Shown here piece after piece: positions 22,208 through 30,149 of a DNA stretch of 30,316 nt. The notes below the pieces were generated by a model. It saw only the letters and a program-made list of their open reading frames with translations. It ran no database searches and was not told the DNA's origin. The stretch lies in contig JAZLIT010000201.1 of NCBI GenBank assembly GCA_045617525.1, positions 1 through 30,316 of the forward strand, written 5' to 3'. The stretch comes from JAZLIT01 sp045617525. GTDB taxonomy: Bacteria > Bacillota > Bacilli > Bacillales_A > Planococcaceae. Made by a program: the position numbers and the translations under genes. How positions within the stretch are numbered: position 1 is the stretch's first letter; the number at the start of each line of letters is the position of its first letter.

Positions 22208-23941
22208 TTAACTTAGTGCATTCGATTGTAAACGGTACATCATTTCATAACGGCCACCGATTTCGAGTAACTCATCATGTGTGCCCATCTCAACAATTTC
22301 ACCGCGATCTAACACTAAAATTTTATCTGCATTTTTAATTGTTGAAAGTCGGTGCGCAATAATAAATGTCGTGCGCCCTTGCTTCAACACGTCCATTGCA
22401 TGCTGAATAATTTCCTCAGTTTCGGTATCAATATTTGACGTCGCCTCATCTAAGATTAAGATGGCTGGGTCAAATGCTAACGCACGAGCAAACGAAATAA
22501 TTTGGCGTTGACCAGAAGAGAGTGTGCTACCTTTCTCAATTACAGGCTCATCGATGCCCTCCGGTAAATGACGCAGCACTTGATCACCACCAACAGCCTT
22601 AATCGCAGCCTCAACCTGTTCACGTGTCACACGCGGATCATTTAAGCTAACATTTGATGCAACTGTCCCCGTGAATAAGTACGGATCCTGCAATACAATA
22701 CCCATATGCTCACGAATTGCTTGACGTGAAAGGGTAGAAACATCTTTCCCATCGATTAAAATGCGCCCTTGCTGTTGATCATAGAAACGGAATAATAAGT
22801 TCATAATCGAGCTTTTTCCTGATCCAGTATGCCCAACAAGCGCTACTGTCTCACCTTTTTTCGCTTCAAATTGAAGATTTTTCAGTACGTACTCACCCTC
22901 TTTATAAGCAAACGAAACATTTTCAAATGAAACATTTCCTTCATAACGAGTAATACGCTCCTTACTTACTTCTTCACCATCAATATCTAGCACTTCGAAA
23001 ATTCGATCTGCCGCGACTAATGAACGCTCCATCTGTGAAAATTGGTTGACGATATTAATAATCGGATTAAATAGACGCGTAATGTAATCCACTAGTGCAT
23101 ACAATGTACCCGCCGTTACATAGTCCATCGTTTCCATTGATTTTGTGCCGAAGAATAAGATGAAAATTAGGAATGCCCCGATTCGGATAACACCAATTAA
23201 ATTATGTTGTGTCGATGCATCAAGAACGAGTAGCTTACGATTATTTTCATAATGCTCATTATTCATTTCATCAAATTCATTTTTCATCTGCTCTTCACGA
23301 CGGAACGCTTGGATAATTGTCATCCCGTTTATTGACTCATTAATCATTGCGTTAATATCGGCAATTTTCGTGCGCACGATATGATTGTATTTCGATGAAT
23401 ATTTACGATATAAAATCATCCACGCATAAATAAATGGTATAAGAGCCAGTGCAATTGACGCGATTTGCCAATTTAAATAAAACAGCACTGCATACGCACC
23501 AATTACCGAAACGATACTCATTGCAAAGCTTGAAAGTACTGTCACATATAAATTTCGTACCGCTTCTGTATCATTTGTGATACGTGCAACAATTTTCCCT
23601 GCTGGTAAACTATCAAAATAATTTACCGGTAATTTTTGAATATGTCCAAATACATCTTTACGCATTTTTTGCACAACACGATTCGCACCGTATTGCAGAG
23701 ACATTGTCATAAAGAATCTAAATACCGCTGAAATAACGGCAAGACCAAAGAATACAGATAACAGCACGACAATCGGCTGCACCTCAATTGTGCCGGGTTT
23801 CATGTAATTATCGATTAAATGACTAATAATTAATGGCCCAGCTAAATCTGTAATAACCGCAATCATTAAAAATGCTAAACCAATTAATATTGGCTTTTTA
23901 AAATGTTTCCCATACTGGAATAAACGATCCCATCTCGACAT
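22208..23941 (-). CDS. bmrD: Multidrug ABC transporter subunit BmrD (YheH)
   Basis: 577-residue half-transporter: six membrane segments (about residues 1-310), then an ATPase domain with Walker A GHTGSGKS (370-377), signature LSSGQ (474-478), Walker B ILILDE with the catalytic Glu499, and the switch His in IAHRLST. It pairs with BmrC to form a heterodimeric drug exporter like B. subtilis BmrCD. The signature has Ser in place of the first Gly of LSGGQ, so the composite site it makes with BmrC is degenerate. It is shorter than B. subtilis BmrD (673), lacking an extra N-terminal region. Its ATG directly abuts the bmrC stop (TAGATG) with GGGGAGGTG inside the end of bmrC, so translation is coupled. 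Confidence 0.93.
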   Translation of the reverse strand: MSRWDRLFQYGKHFKKPILIGLAFLMIAVITDLAGPLIISHLIDNYMKPGTIEVQPIVVLLSVFFGLAVISAVFRFFMTMSLQYGANRVVQKMRKDVFGHIQKLPVNYFDSLPAGKIVARITNDTEAVRNLYVTVLSSFAMSIVSVIGAYAVLFYLNWQIASIALALIPFIYAWMILYRKYSSKYNHIVRTKIADINAMINESINGMTIIQAFRREEQMKNEFDEMNNEHYENNRKLLVLDASTQHNLIGVIRIGAFLIFILFFGTKSMETMDYVTAGTLYALVDYITRLFNPIINIVNQFSQMERSLVAADRIFEVLDIDGEEVSKERITRYEGNVSFENVSFAYKEGEYVLKNLQFEAKKGETVALVGHTGSGKSSIMNLLFRFYDQQQGRILIDGKDVSTLSRQAIREHMGIVLQDPYLFTGTVASNVSLNDPRVTREQVEAAIKAVGGDQVLRHLPEGIDEPVIEKGSTLSSGQRQIISFARALAFDPAILILDEATSNIDTETEEIIQHAMDVLKQGRTTFIIAHRLSTIKNADKILVLDRGEIVEMGTHDELLEIGGRYEMMYRLQSNALS

Positions 23942-25681
23942 CTATTCCACCTCCCCTAGTTGCTGACGATCATATTGCTCTTTATACCAACCGCCTAGTG
24001 CCACTAAAGCTTCATGGGTACCTTCTTCAATAATTGCGCCATTGTCAATTACAATAATATGTTCTGCGTGTTGAACACCTGATAGACGGTGCGTTGAAAT
24101 AATTGTGGTCTTACCAGCACGCTCACGCTGAATATTTTCAATAATTTTAGCTTCCGTTTTTGCATCAACTGCTGATAACGAATCATCTAAAATTAGAATT
24201 TCTGGATTTTTAATTAAAGCACGTGCAATCGATACACGTTGTTTTTGTCCGCCAGAAAGAGATACACCCTTTTCGCCAACCATTGTTTCGATGCCTTGCG
24301 GTAAAACTTCTAAATCCTTCTCAAAATAGGCAAGTTGAATCGCCTCTCGAATTTCTTCCTCTGTTGCATCCTCTTTACCAAACTTGATGTTATCGCGAAT
24401 CGAGCGTGAGAATAGCACGTGATCTTGTGGTACATAGCCAATCCAATCAAGTACATCTTCTTTTGGTAGCTTCGATAAGTTCACACCACCAATTAATAAC
24501 TCACCATCACCTAAAGGATACTGGCGCAGTAGCTGACGGATGAATGTCGTTTTACCTGCCCCTGTTTTCCCAACAATACCGAGTGTATGCCCTTTTTCTA
24601 CGCTAACCGAAATTTTCTCCAAGTTCTTCACCTGCGAAAGTGGATATTGGAATGTGAATGAATCAAAGCCAATTGAAGTTGGCGAATCTACATTCTCCGG
24701 CTTTTCTGGGTTAATAACTGCATCCACCGTTTCAAGTGTTTCTTGAACGCGGTCAAGAGATGCATTCCCTTGCTGCAGCGTATTAATTAGCTCGCCAATC
24801 GCAAACATTGGCCAAATTGCTAATCCTAAGTAAACCGTAAAGGTAATTAATTGCCCAACTGTTAAACCGCCATTTGATACAAGAACTGCCCCGTAGCCAA
24901 ATGCAATAATATAACAAATTGACGTACCAATTTTTGTGATTGGCATAAACAATGCATTTACCTTCACTACCGCCATATTTTTCTCAAATACTTCTTCACT
25001 ATGATCTGCGAATCTCTTTTCATCCGCTTCTTCCTGCACGTAAGCACGCACTACACGGACACCTGCAACTGATTCAAGTACTTGGTCATTTAACCCGCCA
25101 AATGATTCTTGCGCTACCATAAAACGTTGGTGTACGACTTTACCTATTACTTGCATTAAATACGCCATAATCGGAATTGGAATCATCGCTAGCAGTGTTA
25201 ATTTCCAAGACACGAACATCCCCATCGCAATAATAATTGCAATTAAGTACACTGTTGAGTCGATTAGCGTCATAATCCCAAACCCGGCTGTCAACGATAC
25301 AGCATTTAAATCATTGGTTGCACGGGCCATTAAATCACCCGTACGATTTTTTTCATAAAACGTTGGTGTCATTTTTAAAAACTGATGCATTAAGCGGCGA
25401 CGTAAAATTCGCTCGAGCGTAATCGCACCGCCAAACAATTGATATTGCCACACAAAATTTGAAAAATAAATACCGATAATCATGATTATGAAATACGTTG
25501 CATATTGCATTAAACGTTCACTCGTCATCATTCCCGTAGTCATTTCATCGATCGCACCACCAATTAAAAATGGCGGTACAATTTCAATTACACTTGCCGC
25601 AATCATCAATACAATTGCTACGGTGTATCGCTTCCAATACTGCTTAAAAAACCATTTCAACTTAAATAACACGTCAAACAT
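23942..25681 (-). CDS. bmrC: Multidrug ABC transporter subunit BmrC (YheI)
   Basis: 579-residue half-transporter beginning MFDVLFKLKWFFKQYWKRYT, very close to B. subtilis BmrC/YheI. Six membrane segments (about 20-300) precede the ATPase domain: Walker A GKTGAGKT (371-378), canonical signature LSGGQ (475-479), Walker B ILILD with Asp500 where active ATPases have Glu, and STHRLS. The Asp makes this subunit's own site non-catalytic or slow, as known for B. subtilis BmrC. The ATG has GGAAGG upstream. Transcription appears to come from a promoter at 26108-26137 through a leader with two short ORFs and two terminators, which would make expression respond to ribosome stalling. Confidence 0.95.
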   Translation of the reverse strand: MFDVLFKLKWFFKQYWKRYTVAIVLMIAASVIEIVPPFLIGGAIDEMTTGMMTSERLMQYATYFIIMIIGIYFSNFVWQYQLFGGAITLERILRRRLMHQFLKMTPTFYEKNRTGDLMARATNDLNAVSLTAGFGIMTLIDSTVYLIAIIIAMGMFVSWKLTLLAMIPIPIMAYLMQVIGKVVHQRFMVAQESFGGLNDQVLESVAGVRVVRAYVQEEADEKRFADHSEEVFEKNMAVVKVNALFMPITKIGTSICYIIAFGYGAVLVSNGGLTVGQLITFTVYLGLAIWPMFAIGELINTLQQGNASLDRVQETLETVDAVINPEKPENVDSPTSIGFDSFTFQYPLSQVKNLEKISVSVEKGHTLGIVGKTGAGKTTFIRQLLRQYPLGDGELLIGGVNLSKLPKEDVLDWIGYVPQDHVLFSRSIRDNIKFGKEDATEEEIREAIQLAYFEKDLEVLPQGIETMVGEKGVSLSGGQKQRVSIARALIKNPEILILDDSLSAVDAKTEAKIIENIQRERAGKTTIISTHRLSGVQHAEHIIVIDNGAIIEEGTHEALVALGGWYKEQYDRQQLGEVE

Positions 25682-25750
25682 GTTGTGAAAACCTTCCTTC
25701 TATGTTGGTTATTTCTAGTGATGCATGTAAAATGCTTCTAGTTCCATCCG

Positions 25751-25807
25751 CTAATCGTCTGAAATATAATATTCCTTTACTAGCTTACGAATCAAAAAAT
25801 CTTTCAT
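25751..25807 (-). CDS. Second leader peptide of bmrCD (18 codons)
   Basis: ATG at 25807 with a very strong site (AAAGGGGGA, 8-base spacing) and TAG at 25751. The peptide is MKDFLIRKLVKEYYISDD. It lies after both leader terminators and 69 bases before bmrC. Such strong initiation in front of so short a frame argues that it is translated; it may be a BmrB-like element or a coupling ORF. No homolog is recognised. Confidence 0.6.
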   Translation of the reverse strand: MKDFLIRKLVKEYYISDD

Positions 25808-25903
25808 TCTATTTTCCCCCTTTAAATTTACGCATATAAATTAGAAAGCTAGTTTCTTCCTTTTTACAGAAGTGAAACCGTATCTCAAACCTATTTTTTG
25901 CAA

Positions 25904-25941
25904 TAAAAAAGGCACTTACCTAAATTTAAGGTAAATGCCTT
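25904..25941 (-). terminator. Leader terminator 2 of bmrCD
   Basis: Minus strand AGGCATTTACCT / AGGTAAGTGCCT (one G-T pair) with a 7-base AT-rich loop and a TTTTTT tail. It directly follows terminator 1. Confidence 0.85.
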
Positions 25942-25972
25942 AAAAAAAGATACAGGGGTATCCTGTATCTTT
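25942..25972 (-). terminator. Leader terminator 1 of bmrCD
   Basis: Minus strand AAAGATACAGG / CCTGTATCTTT, a perfect 11-bp stem with a 5-base loop and TTTTTTT. Nothing but a 21-codon ORF lies between it and the promoter, so it is best read as an attenuator. Confidence 0.88.
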
Positions 25973-26003
25973 CCTTATAACTATGCGCGTTCGAATAAAC
26001 AAA

Positions 26004-26069
26004 CTAAAAGGAAATATATAGGAGGTGACTATTCAATTTAATTACTGGCGTGTTAATTAGAATCATCAT
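26004..26069 (-). CDS. First leader peptide of bmrCD (21 codons)
   Basis: ATG at 26069 with GGAAGGGAG 7 bases upstream, stop TAG at 26004. The peptide begins MMILINTPVIKLN and ends SHLLYISF. It starts about 30 bases after the predicted transcription start and ends 31 bases before terminator 1. Its last codons (TATATTTCCTTTTA, 26005-26018) can pair with TATAAGGAAAGATA (25966-25979), which includes the 5' arm of terminator 1 (12 of 14 positions). A ribosome stalled early would expose this antiterminator; a ribosome reaching the stop would cover it. Confidence 0.65.
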   Translation of the reverse strand: MMILINTPVIKLNSHLLYISF

Positions 26070-26107
26070 AATCATACTCCCTTCCATTTATTTGTTATTT
26101 CTCTTTA

Positions 26108-26137
26108 AGATTAGCATATCCGTTTTTTTATTGTCAA
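26108..26137 (-). promoter_or_regulatory. Promoter of the bmrCD leader
   Basis: Minus strand perfect TTGACA (complement of 26132-26137), 18-base spacer, TAATCT (complement of 26108-26113) preceded by TGC as an extended -10. A strong vegetative promoter. Confidence 0.8.
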
Positions 26138-26247
26138 TATATTTTGAAAATATTAATAATTAACTTTCAATAATAATGTTTCAATATTTATCCACTAAAG
26201 GCAATTGTGCCAATTTCATTATTTGTTTTTTTCATCAAAATATTTTA

Positions 26248-26256
26248 TGATATAAT
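26248..26256 (+). promoter_or_regulatory. Extended -10 promoter of the CNNM/CBS gene
   Basis: TGATATAAT is a perfect extended -10; the -35 region is only a T-run. Transcription would begin near 26263, 68 bases before the gene. Confidence 0.65.
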
Positions 26257-26281
26257 TATTAAAATTTTTTACACATAGGAG

Positions 26282-26350
26282 GTGTATTCTTTATTTGCCC
26301 CGCTCATTCGCGCTGTAAATAAAGACTTATTTGGACGTAGACATAGTTGA
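26282..26350 (+). CDS. Possible 22-codon leader ORF overlapping the CNNM/CBS start
   Basis: A GTG in the AGGAGGTG at 26277-26284 opens a frame (MYSLFAPLIRAVNKDLFGRR...) ending at TGA 26348-26350, 17 bases past the TTG start of the downstream gene. The GTG itself lies within the Shine-Dalgarno, and another tiny frame starts at TTG 26295 (seven codons). Either could bring ribosomes close to the weak downstream start. Confidence 0.3.
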   Translation: MYSLFAPLIRAVNKDLFGRRHS

Positions 26351-27704
26351 GCTAACCATAAGGCTCGGAGTATTTACTCTATTGATTGCCGCTACGGCAT
26401 TTTTTGTTGCAACAGAGTTTGCAATTGTTAAGGTAAGATCCACTCGAATTGATCAATTAGTGGCAGAAGGAAATAAAAAGGCTATTAAAGCGAAAAAAGT
26501 AATTTCAAACCTAGATGAATATTTATCTGCCTGCCAATTGGGGATTACAATTACAGCCCTAGGACTTGGTTGGTTGGGTGAACCAACATTTGAAATACTT
26601 TTACACCCGATATTTGACCTTATTGGACTAACGAATACAGTTTCTTTATTCGGTTTAACAATCTCAATTTCGGCGCTACTTTCTTTCGTCATTGCTTTTT
26701 CAATTGTGACATTCTTACACGTTGTCGTAGGGGAATTGGCACCAAAAACACTAGCAATTCAAGAAGCAGAGGCCGTTACTTTACATTTAGCTGGCCTAAT
26801 TATTTTATTCCATAACATCATGTATCCATTTATTCGTGTTTTAAATGGTTCTGCACGTGCATTAACGGGCATGTTTGGTTTGAAAATGGTTGGTGAATCG
26901 GAGGAAGCCCATTCTGAAGAGGAGCTGCGCATGCTTTTGACAGATAGTTTAAATGGTGGCGAAATCAATTCTTCTGAATACGAGTATGTGAACAGTATTT
27001 TTGAGTTCTCAGATCGTATTGCCAAGGAGATTATGGTTCCTCGAACTGAAATTACAAGTATCGAGAAGGATTTTACTTTGCGTGAAGTTTTTGAAGTAAT
27101 GGGTGTTGAGCAATACACACGTTACCCAATTACGGACGGAGATAAAGATCATGTAATCGGCCTTGTTAATATGAAACACTTATTAACGGCTTATATTAAG
27201 GACCCAAATAATGGGGATAAATTAGTAACTGATTACATGCAACCCGTTATTCGCGTAATCGATACTATGCCAATTAGTGACCTACTTTTAAAAATTCAAA
27301 AAGAGCGTATTCATATGGCAATTTTAATGGATGAATATGGTGGAACATCTGGTTTAGTAACGATTGAGGATATTATCGAGGAAATCGTCGGCGACATTCA
27401 AGATGAATTCGATAACGATGAAATTCCTGAAATTCAAGAAATTAAGAAAGATCATTATATTTTAGATGCAAAAATGCTACTACAAGAAGTAAATGATCTA
27501 CTTGGTACAACGATTGAAGATGATGATATCGATACAATTGGTGGTTGGTTCATGACGCAATACTATGACGCCATTGAAGGCGATAAAGTGGATCAACAAG
27601 GCTATGAGTTCAAAATTAAAGAGCTAGATGGTCACCATATTCTATATCTTGAAGTTACGAAATTACCTGTAATAGAATCTGATGAGAATATAAAAGGGAA
27701 ATAA
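26331..27704 (+). CDS. CNNM/CBS-domain 'hemolysin' family transporter
   Basis: 457-residue membrane protein of the CNNM (DUF21) / CBS / CorC_HlyC type, related to B. subtilis YhdP, YugS and YrkA and to the magnesium exporters MpfA/CorC. The DUF21 membrane domain spans about residues 1-190 (FFVATEFAIVKVRSTRIDQL and CQLGITITALGLGWLGEP are signatures), the CBS pair about 215-335 (IMVPRTEI, MDEYGGTSGLVTIEDIIEEIVGDI), and the C-terminal CorC domain about 350-440. 'Hemolysin' is a historical label; ion, probably Mg2+, export is more likely. The start TTG at 26331 is the only one left after an in-frame stop at 26316-26318, yet it has no good ribosome site. Confidence 0.93.
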   Translation: MDVDIVELTIRLGVFTLLIAATAFFVATEFAIVKVRSTRIDQLVAEGNKKAIKAKKVISNLDEYLSACQLGITITALGLGWLGEPTFEILLHPIFDLIGLTNTVSLFGLTISISALLSFVIAFSIVTFLHVVVGELAPKTLAIQEAEAVTLHLAGLIILFHNIMYPFIRVLNGSARALTGMFGLKMVGESEEAHSEEELRMLLTDSLNGGEINSSEYEYVNSIFEFSDRIAKEIMVPRTEITSIEKDFTLREVFEVMGVEQYTRYPITDGDKDHVIGLVNMKHLLTAYIKDPNNGDKLVTDYMQPVIRVIDTMPISDLLLKIQKERIHMAILMDEYGGTSGLVTIEDIIEEIVGDIQDEFDNDEIPEIQEIKKDHYILDAKMLLQEVNDLLGTTIEDDDIDTIGGWFMTQYYDAIEGDKVDQQGYEFKIKELDGHHILYLEVTKLPVIESDENIKGK

Positions 27705-27740
27705 TATTCCCAACCTAAATTCTCCTGATATTAAATATTT

Positions 27741-27776
27741 AAAAGGCAATCCATTATATAAATGGATTGCCTTTTT
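27741..27776 (+). terminator. Terminator after the CNNM/CBS gene
   Basis: Perfect AAAAGGCAATCCATT / AATGGATTGCCTTTT stem, 5-base loop, T-run. Confidence 0.9.
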
Positions 27777-27836
27777 ATATTTGCGCAAGTTCTTTTGCCA
27801 GTCTATATAGCATTACAATTGAAGCAAATAAAAAAG

Positions 27837-27865
27837 GTGACGTTTCTTACAATAAATGGTATATT
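27837..27865 (+). promoter_or_regulatory. Possible promoter of the 69-residue membrane protein
   Basis: GTGACG (27837-27842), a 17-base spacer and TATATT (27860-27865), ending 45 bases before the gene. Confidence 0.4.
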
Positions 27866-27910
27866 AAGGAAATATAAAGGAGTTATTAACTTTAAATTGG
27901 AGGTGGAGTT

Positions 27911-28120
27911 TTGAGTAAAAGCTTTTGGATTCCGTTAATTGCATCATTTGGAACGATCATATTACTATATATAATAGGCTTTATAGCTAATATAGATTTT
28001 CTTGTATTTAAATTTTCACTGTCATATACTGAAGTTTCTTTAAACCCAATTCTTGCGGGCATATTAGTGGGGTTTATTAGTGAACGGATAATCAAAATGA
28101 AATCTCAACAAGCGACATAA
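27911..28120 (+). CDS. Small two-TM membrane protein, unknown function
   Basis: 69 residues with two hydrophobic segments (about 7-30, IPLIASFGTIILLYIIGFIA, and 45-61, NPILAGILVGFISERII) and a short basic tail. No family is recognised. The start is TTG, with GGAGGTGG 4-7 bases upstream. The gene has its own terminator and a possible promoter, so it appears to be a separate unit between the CNNM/CBS gene and the convergent yhcZ. Confidence 0.7.
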   Translation: MSKSFWIPLIASFGTIILLYIIGFIANIDFLVFKFSLSYTEVSLNPILAGILVGFISERIIKMKSQQAT

Positions 28121-28123
28121 TAA

Positions 28124-28166
28124 AACCCTCTAAACGTTGGCATATCAACATTTAGGGGGTTCTTCT
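28124..28166. terminator. Bidirectional terminator
   Basis: Stem AACCCtCTAAAcGTTG / CAACaTTTAGgGGGTT with a 6-base loop and T-rich sequence on both sides; it lies between convergent genes. Confidence 0.82.
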
Positions 28167-28210
28167 TAATTCTATTCATATAATGTGAATTTCATAAAGT
28201 ATCAAAATCC

Positions 28211-28858
28211 TTATTGGCCACTACCTTCAGTCAAACCATGCTTCACCGCATATAGTGCTGCTTGTGTACGATCTTGTACAGTTAATTTGATGAAAATATT
28301 TGAGATATGTGTTTTCACCGTTTTTTCCGTCACAAACAAGGATGACGCGATTTCTCGGTTGCTCTTGCCCTTCGTCAGCTCGGCCAATACATCTTGCTCA
28401 CGTGGCGTTAATGGATTACGGATATGCGGTTTATTTTCATCCTCGCGTAAGCCTTCCTCTAAATTACTCGTTGCATGTGGATGAATTGTATTTTCGCCAC
28501 GCATAATTTGGCGTATCGATTCAACTAGCTCGTCCGGCTCTATATCCTTTAACTGATAGCCAGATGCCCCCGCCTCTAACGCTGGCAATACATGGTCCTT
28601 GTCCGAAAAACTCGTTAGCATTAAAACATGCACATGTGCCCATAGTGATTTAATTTGTTTCGTCGCTTGTATACCATCCATTTCAGGCATCACTAAATCC
28701 ATCAGCACAACATCTGGTTGTAATGATTTAACTAGCTCAACCGCTTCTAGGCCATTTTTCGCCTCGCCAACGACTTCTATATCCTTTTGTGTCTTCAAGA
28801 AAAATAATAATCCACGGCGCACCACGTGGTGATCATCTGCTATTAATACTTTAATCAT
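28211..28858 (-). CDS. yhcZ: NarL/LuxR-type response regulator YhcZ (AirR-like)
   Basis: 215-residue two-component response regulator. The receiver domain (1-120) has the acidic pair Asp8-Asp9, phospho-acceptor Asp54 (LMDLVMPEMDG) and Lys105-type switch region (YQLKD). The LuxR-type helix-turn-helix is at about 148-207 (LTPREQDVLAELTKGKSNREIA ... TVKTHISNIFIKL). The sequence closely follows B. subtilis YhcZ. S. aureus AirR (formerly YhcR) is the related regulator of oxygen-responsive genes. The partner kinase gene lies 12 bases upstream, so the two form one operon. Confidence 0.94.
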   Translation of the reverse strand: MIKVLIADDHHVVRRGLLFFLKTQKDIEVVGEAKNGLEAVELVKSLQPDVVLMDLVMPEMDGIQATKQIKSLWAHVHVLMLTSFSDKDHVLPALEAGASGYQLKDIEPDELVESIRQIMRGENTIHPHATSNLEEGLREDENKPHIRNPLTPREQDVLAELTKGKSNREIASSLFVTEKTVKTHISNIFIKLTVQDRTQAALYAVKHGLTEGSGQ

Positions 28859-28870
28859 TTATTTTCCTCC

Positions 28871-29980
28871 TCAGTAAGGTAGTCGAATTGTTATCTCCGT
28901 ACCCTTCCCTAATTCACTACACCAAACCGCTGTCCCATTTAACACCTTTACACGATCCTTAATGGATTGAAGACCAAGAGAGGGTATATTACGTTCAGAA
29001 ATGACAAACCCTCTGCCCTTGTCCTTTATAACAAGTTCTAAATCCTTTGCCGTTACTTGAATCGATAAAGTCGCCTCCATAATGCCTGAATGGCGTCTTA
29101 CGTTATTTAATGCCTCCTGTGCAATACGGAAAAGTGCTTCTTCCACTCTTGAAGGAAATTGAATAACACCTGAAACATTCGACGTTAGCTTTAACCCGAG
29201 CATTTCGGCATAATTTTTTATTGCTTCTATTAATCCACTCTCTAATCCTTGTGGGCGTAATTGCCAAATTAATGCGCGCATTTCGGTTAATGCTTCTTGT
29301 GTAAGTTGTTGAATTTCTTTAAATGTTTCCTTTAACTCCACTTGCTCTGTCATTTCAACGCCAGCACGTGCCGTTAATGTTACCGAAAATAATAATTGAT
29401 TAACGGAATCATGTAAATCTCTGGCTAGGCGATTGCGCTCCTGTACAAGTGCAATTTCTTGTTGTTCCTTCGTTAAATAGATGCGCTTGATGGCCGAGCC
29501 CATTTGAAATGCTACAGATTCTAGTAGCTCTAAATCCTCTTCTGAAAATCGAACCGTATTACTAGAAGCTACATTTAAAAGGCCAAAACGCTCCTGACCA
29601 ATTTGCAGTGGTACTGTGGCGTGGTGCGTAATCCCTGCGTTATTAGGTACTTCTTCAATCGCCGCTTCTATACGCTGACACTCAATAATATTCGAGGCAC
29701 GCTCTAGTTCTTCATTACGGAAGCGGGATACACACCAGCAGCCACCTTTATTTAAATGCTGGCAGTTATTATGTGCCAAGGCATTTGGAAGATCCTTGTG
29801 TGCAACTAACTCTGCCTTGCCCTTTTCCCCTATGAAAAAGATCCAGCCTGTTTCAAATTTCGTGCCATCTATAAATTTCGAAAGTGCACCATTTAACATT
29901 TCTTGCATATTAGTTTCTTCATTCAATAATTCTGCAATTTCTTTTAAAATTGTAATATTAGAATGATCATTGGACTGCAT
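28871..29980 (-). CDS. yhcY: GAF-domain sensor histidine kinase YhcY (AirS-like)
   Basis: 369-residue cytoplasmic kinase with no membrane segments. The N-terminal GAF domain (about 20-168) carries four cysteines, Cys73, Cys81, Cys83 and Cys101. A HisKA_3 dimerisation domain follows, with the phosphorylated His190 in RNRLARDLHDSVNQLLFS, and then a HATPase domain (about 265-368, EALNNVRRHS, GRGFV). S. aureus AirS, in the same family, holds a redox-sensitive [2Fe-2S] cluster on GAF cysteines and senses oxygen; the cysteine layout here suggests the same. The ATG has GGGAGGTG 6 bases upstream. Confidence 0.93.
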   Translation of the reverse strand: MQSNDHSNITILKEIAELLNEETNMQEMLNGALSKFIDGTKFETGWIFFIGEKGKAELVAHKDLPNALAHNNCQHLNKGGCWCVSRFRNEELERASNIIECQRIEAAIEEVPNNAGITHHATVPLQIGQERFGLLNVASSNTVRFSEEDLELLESVAFQMGSAIKRIYLTKEQQEIALVQERNRLARDLHDSVNQLLFSVTLTARAGVEMTEQVELKETFKEIQQLTQEALTEMRALIWQLRPQGLESGLIEAIKNYAEMLGLKLTSNVSGVIQFPSRVEEALFRIAQEALNNVRRHSGIMEATLSIQVTAKDLELVIKDKGRGFVISERNIPSLGLQSIKDRVKVLNGTAVWCSELGKGTEITIRLPY

Positions 29981-30125
29981 AAGTGCACCTCCCTTTTGAA
30001 TTGCTTTTTTCTATCATAACAAATATTTTGCACAATACAGTTTCTAAAAATGGAAATTCAGCCCTTAGTCGGATAAGAATTATTACACACTTTCTTAACA
30101 TTCACGACAATATTTATTCACATAA

Positions 30126-30139
30126 TTGATTTATATCAA
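30126..30139. promoter_or_regulatory. FNR/CRP-type palindrome
   Basis: TTGAT-TTAT-ATCAA is an exact match to the E. coli-type FNR consensus TTGATnnnnATCAA. It lies between yhcY and bdbC, centred about 17 bases upstream of the bdbC -35. Which regulator would bind it here is unknown; B. subtilis Fnr prefers a TGTGA-type site. Confidence 0.5.
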
Positions 30140-30149
30140 TTTTGAGAGA

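Noticed and set aside
25904..25972. Tandem hairpins read as a CRISPR or repeat array
   Set aside because: The two stems differ in sequence and each has a terminator-type T-run; there is no repeated unit with spacers.
26021..26063. AGGAGGTGACT on the plus strand followed by a possible 11-codon GTG ORF
   Set aside because: The GTG lies within the Shine-Dalgarno itself, no plus-strand promoter is visible, and the stretch is better explained as codons of the minus-strand leader ORF.
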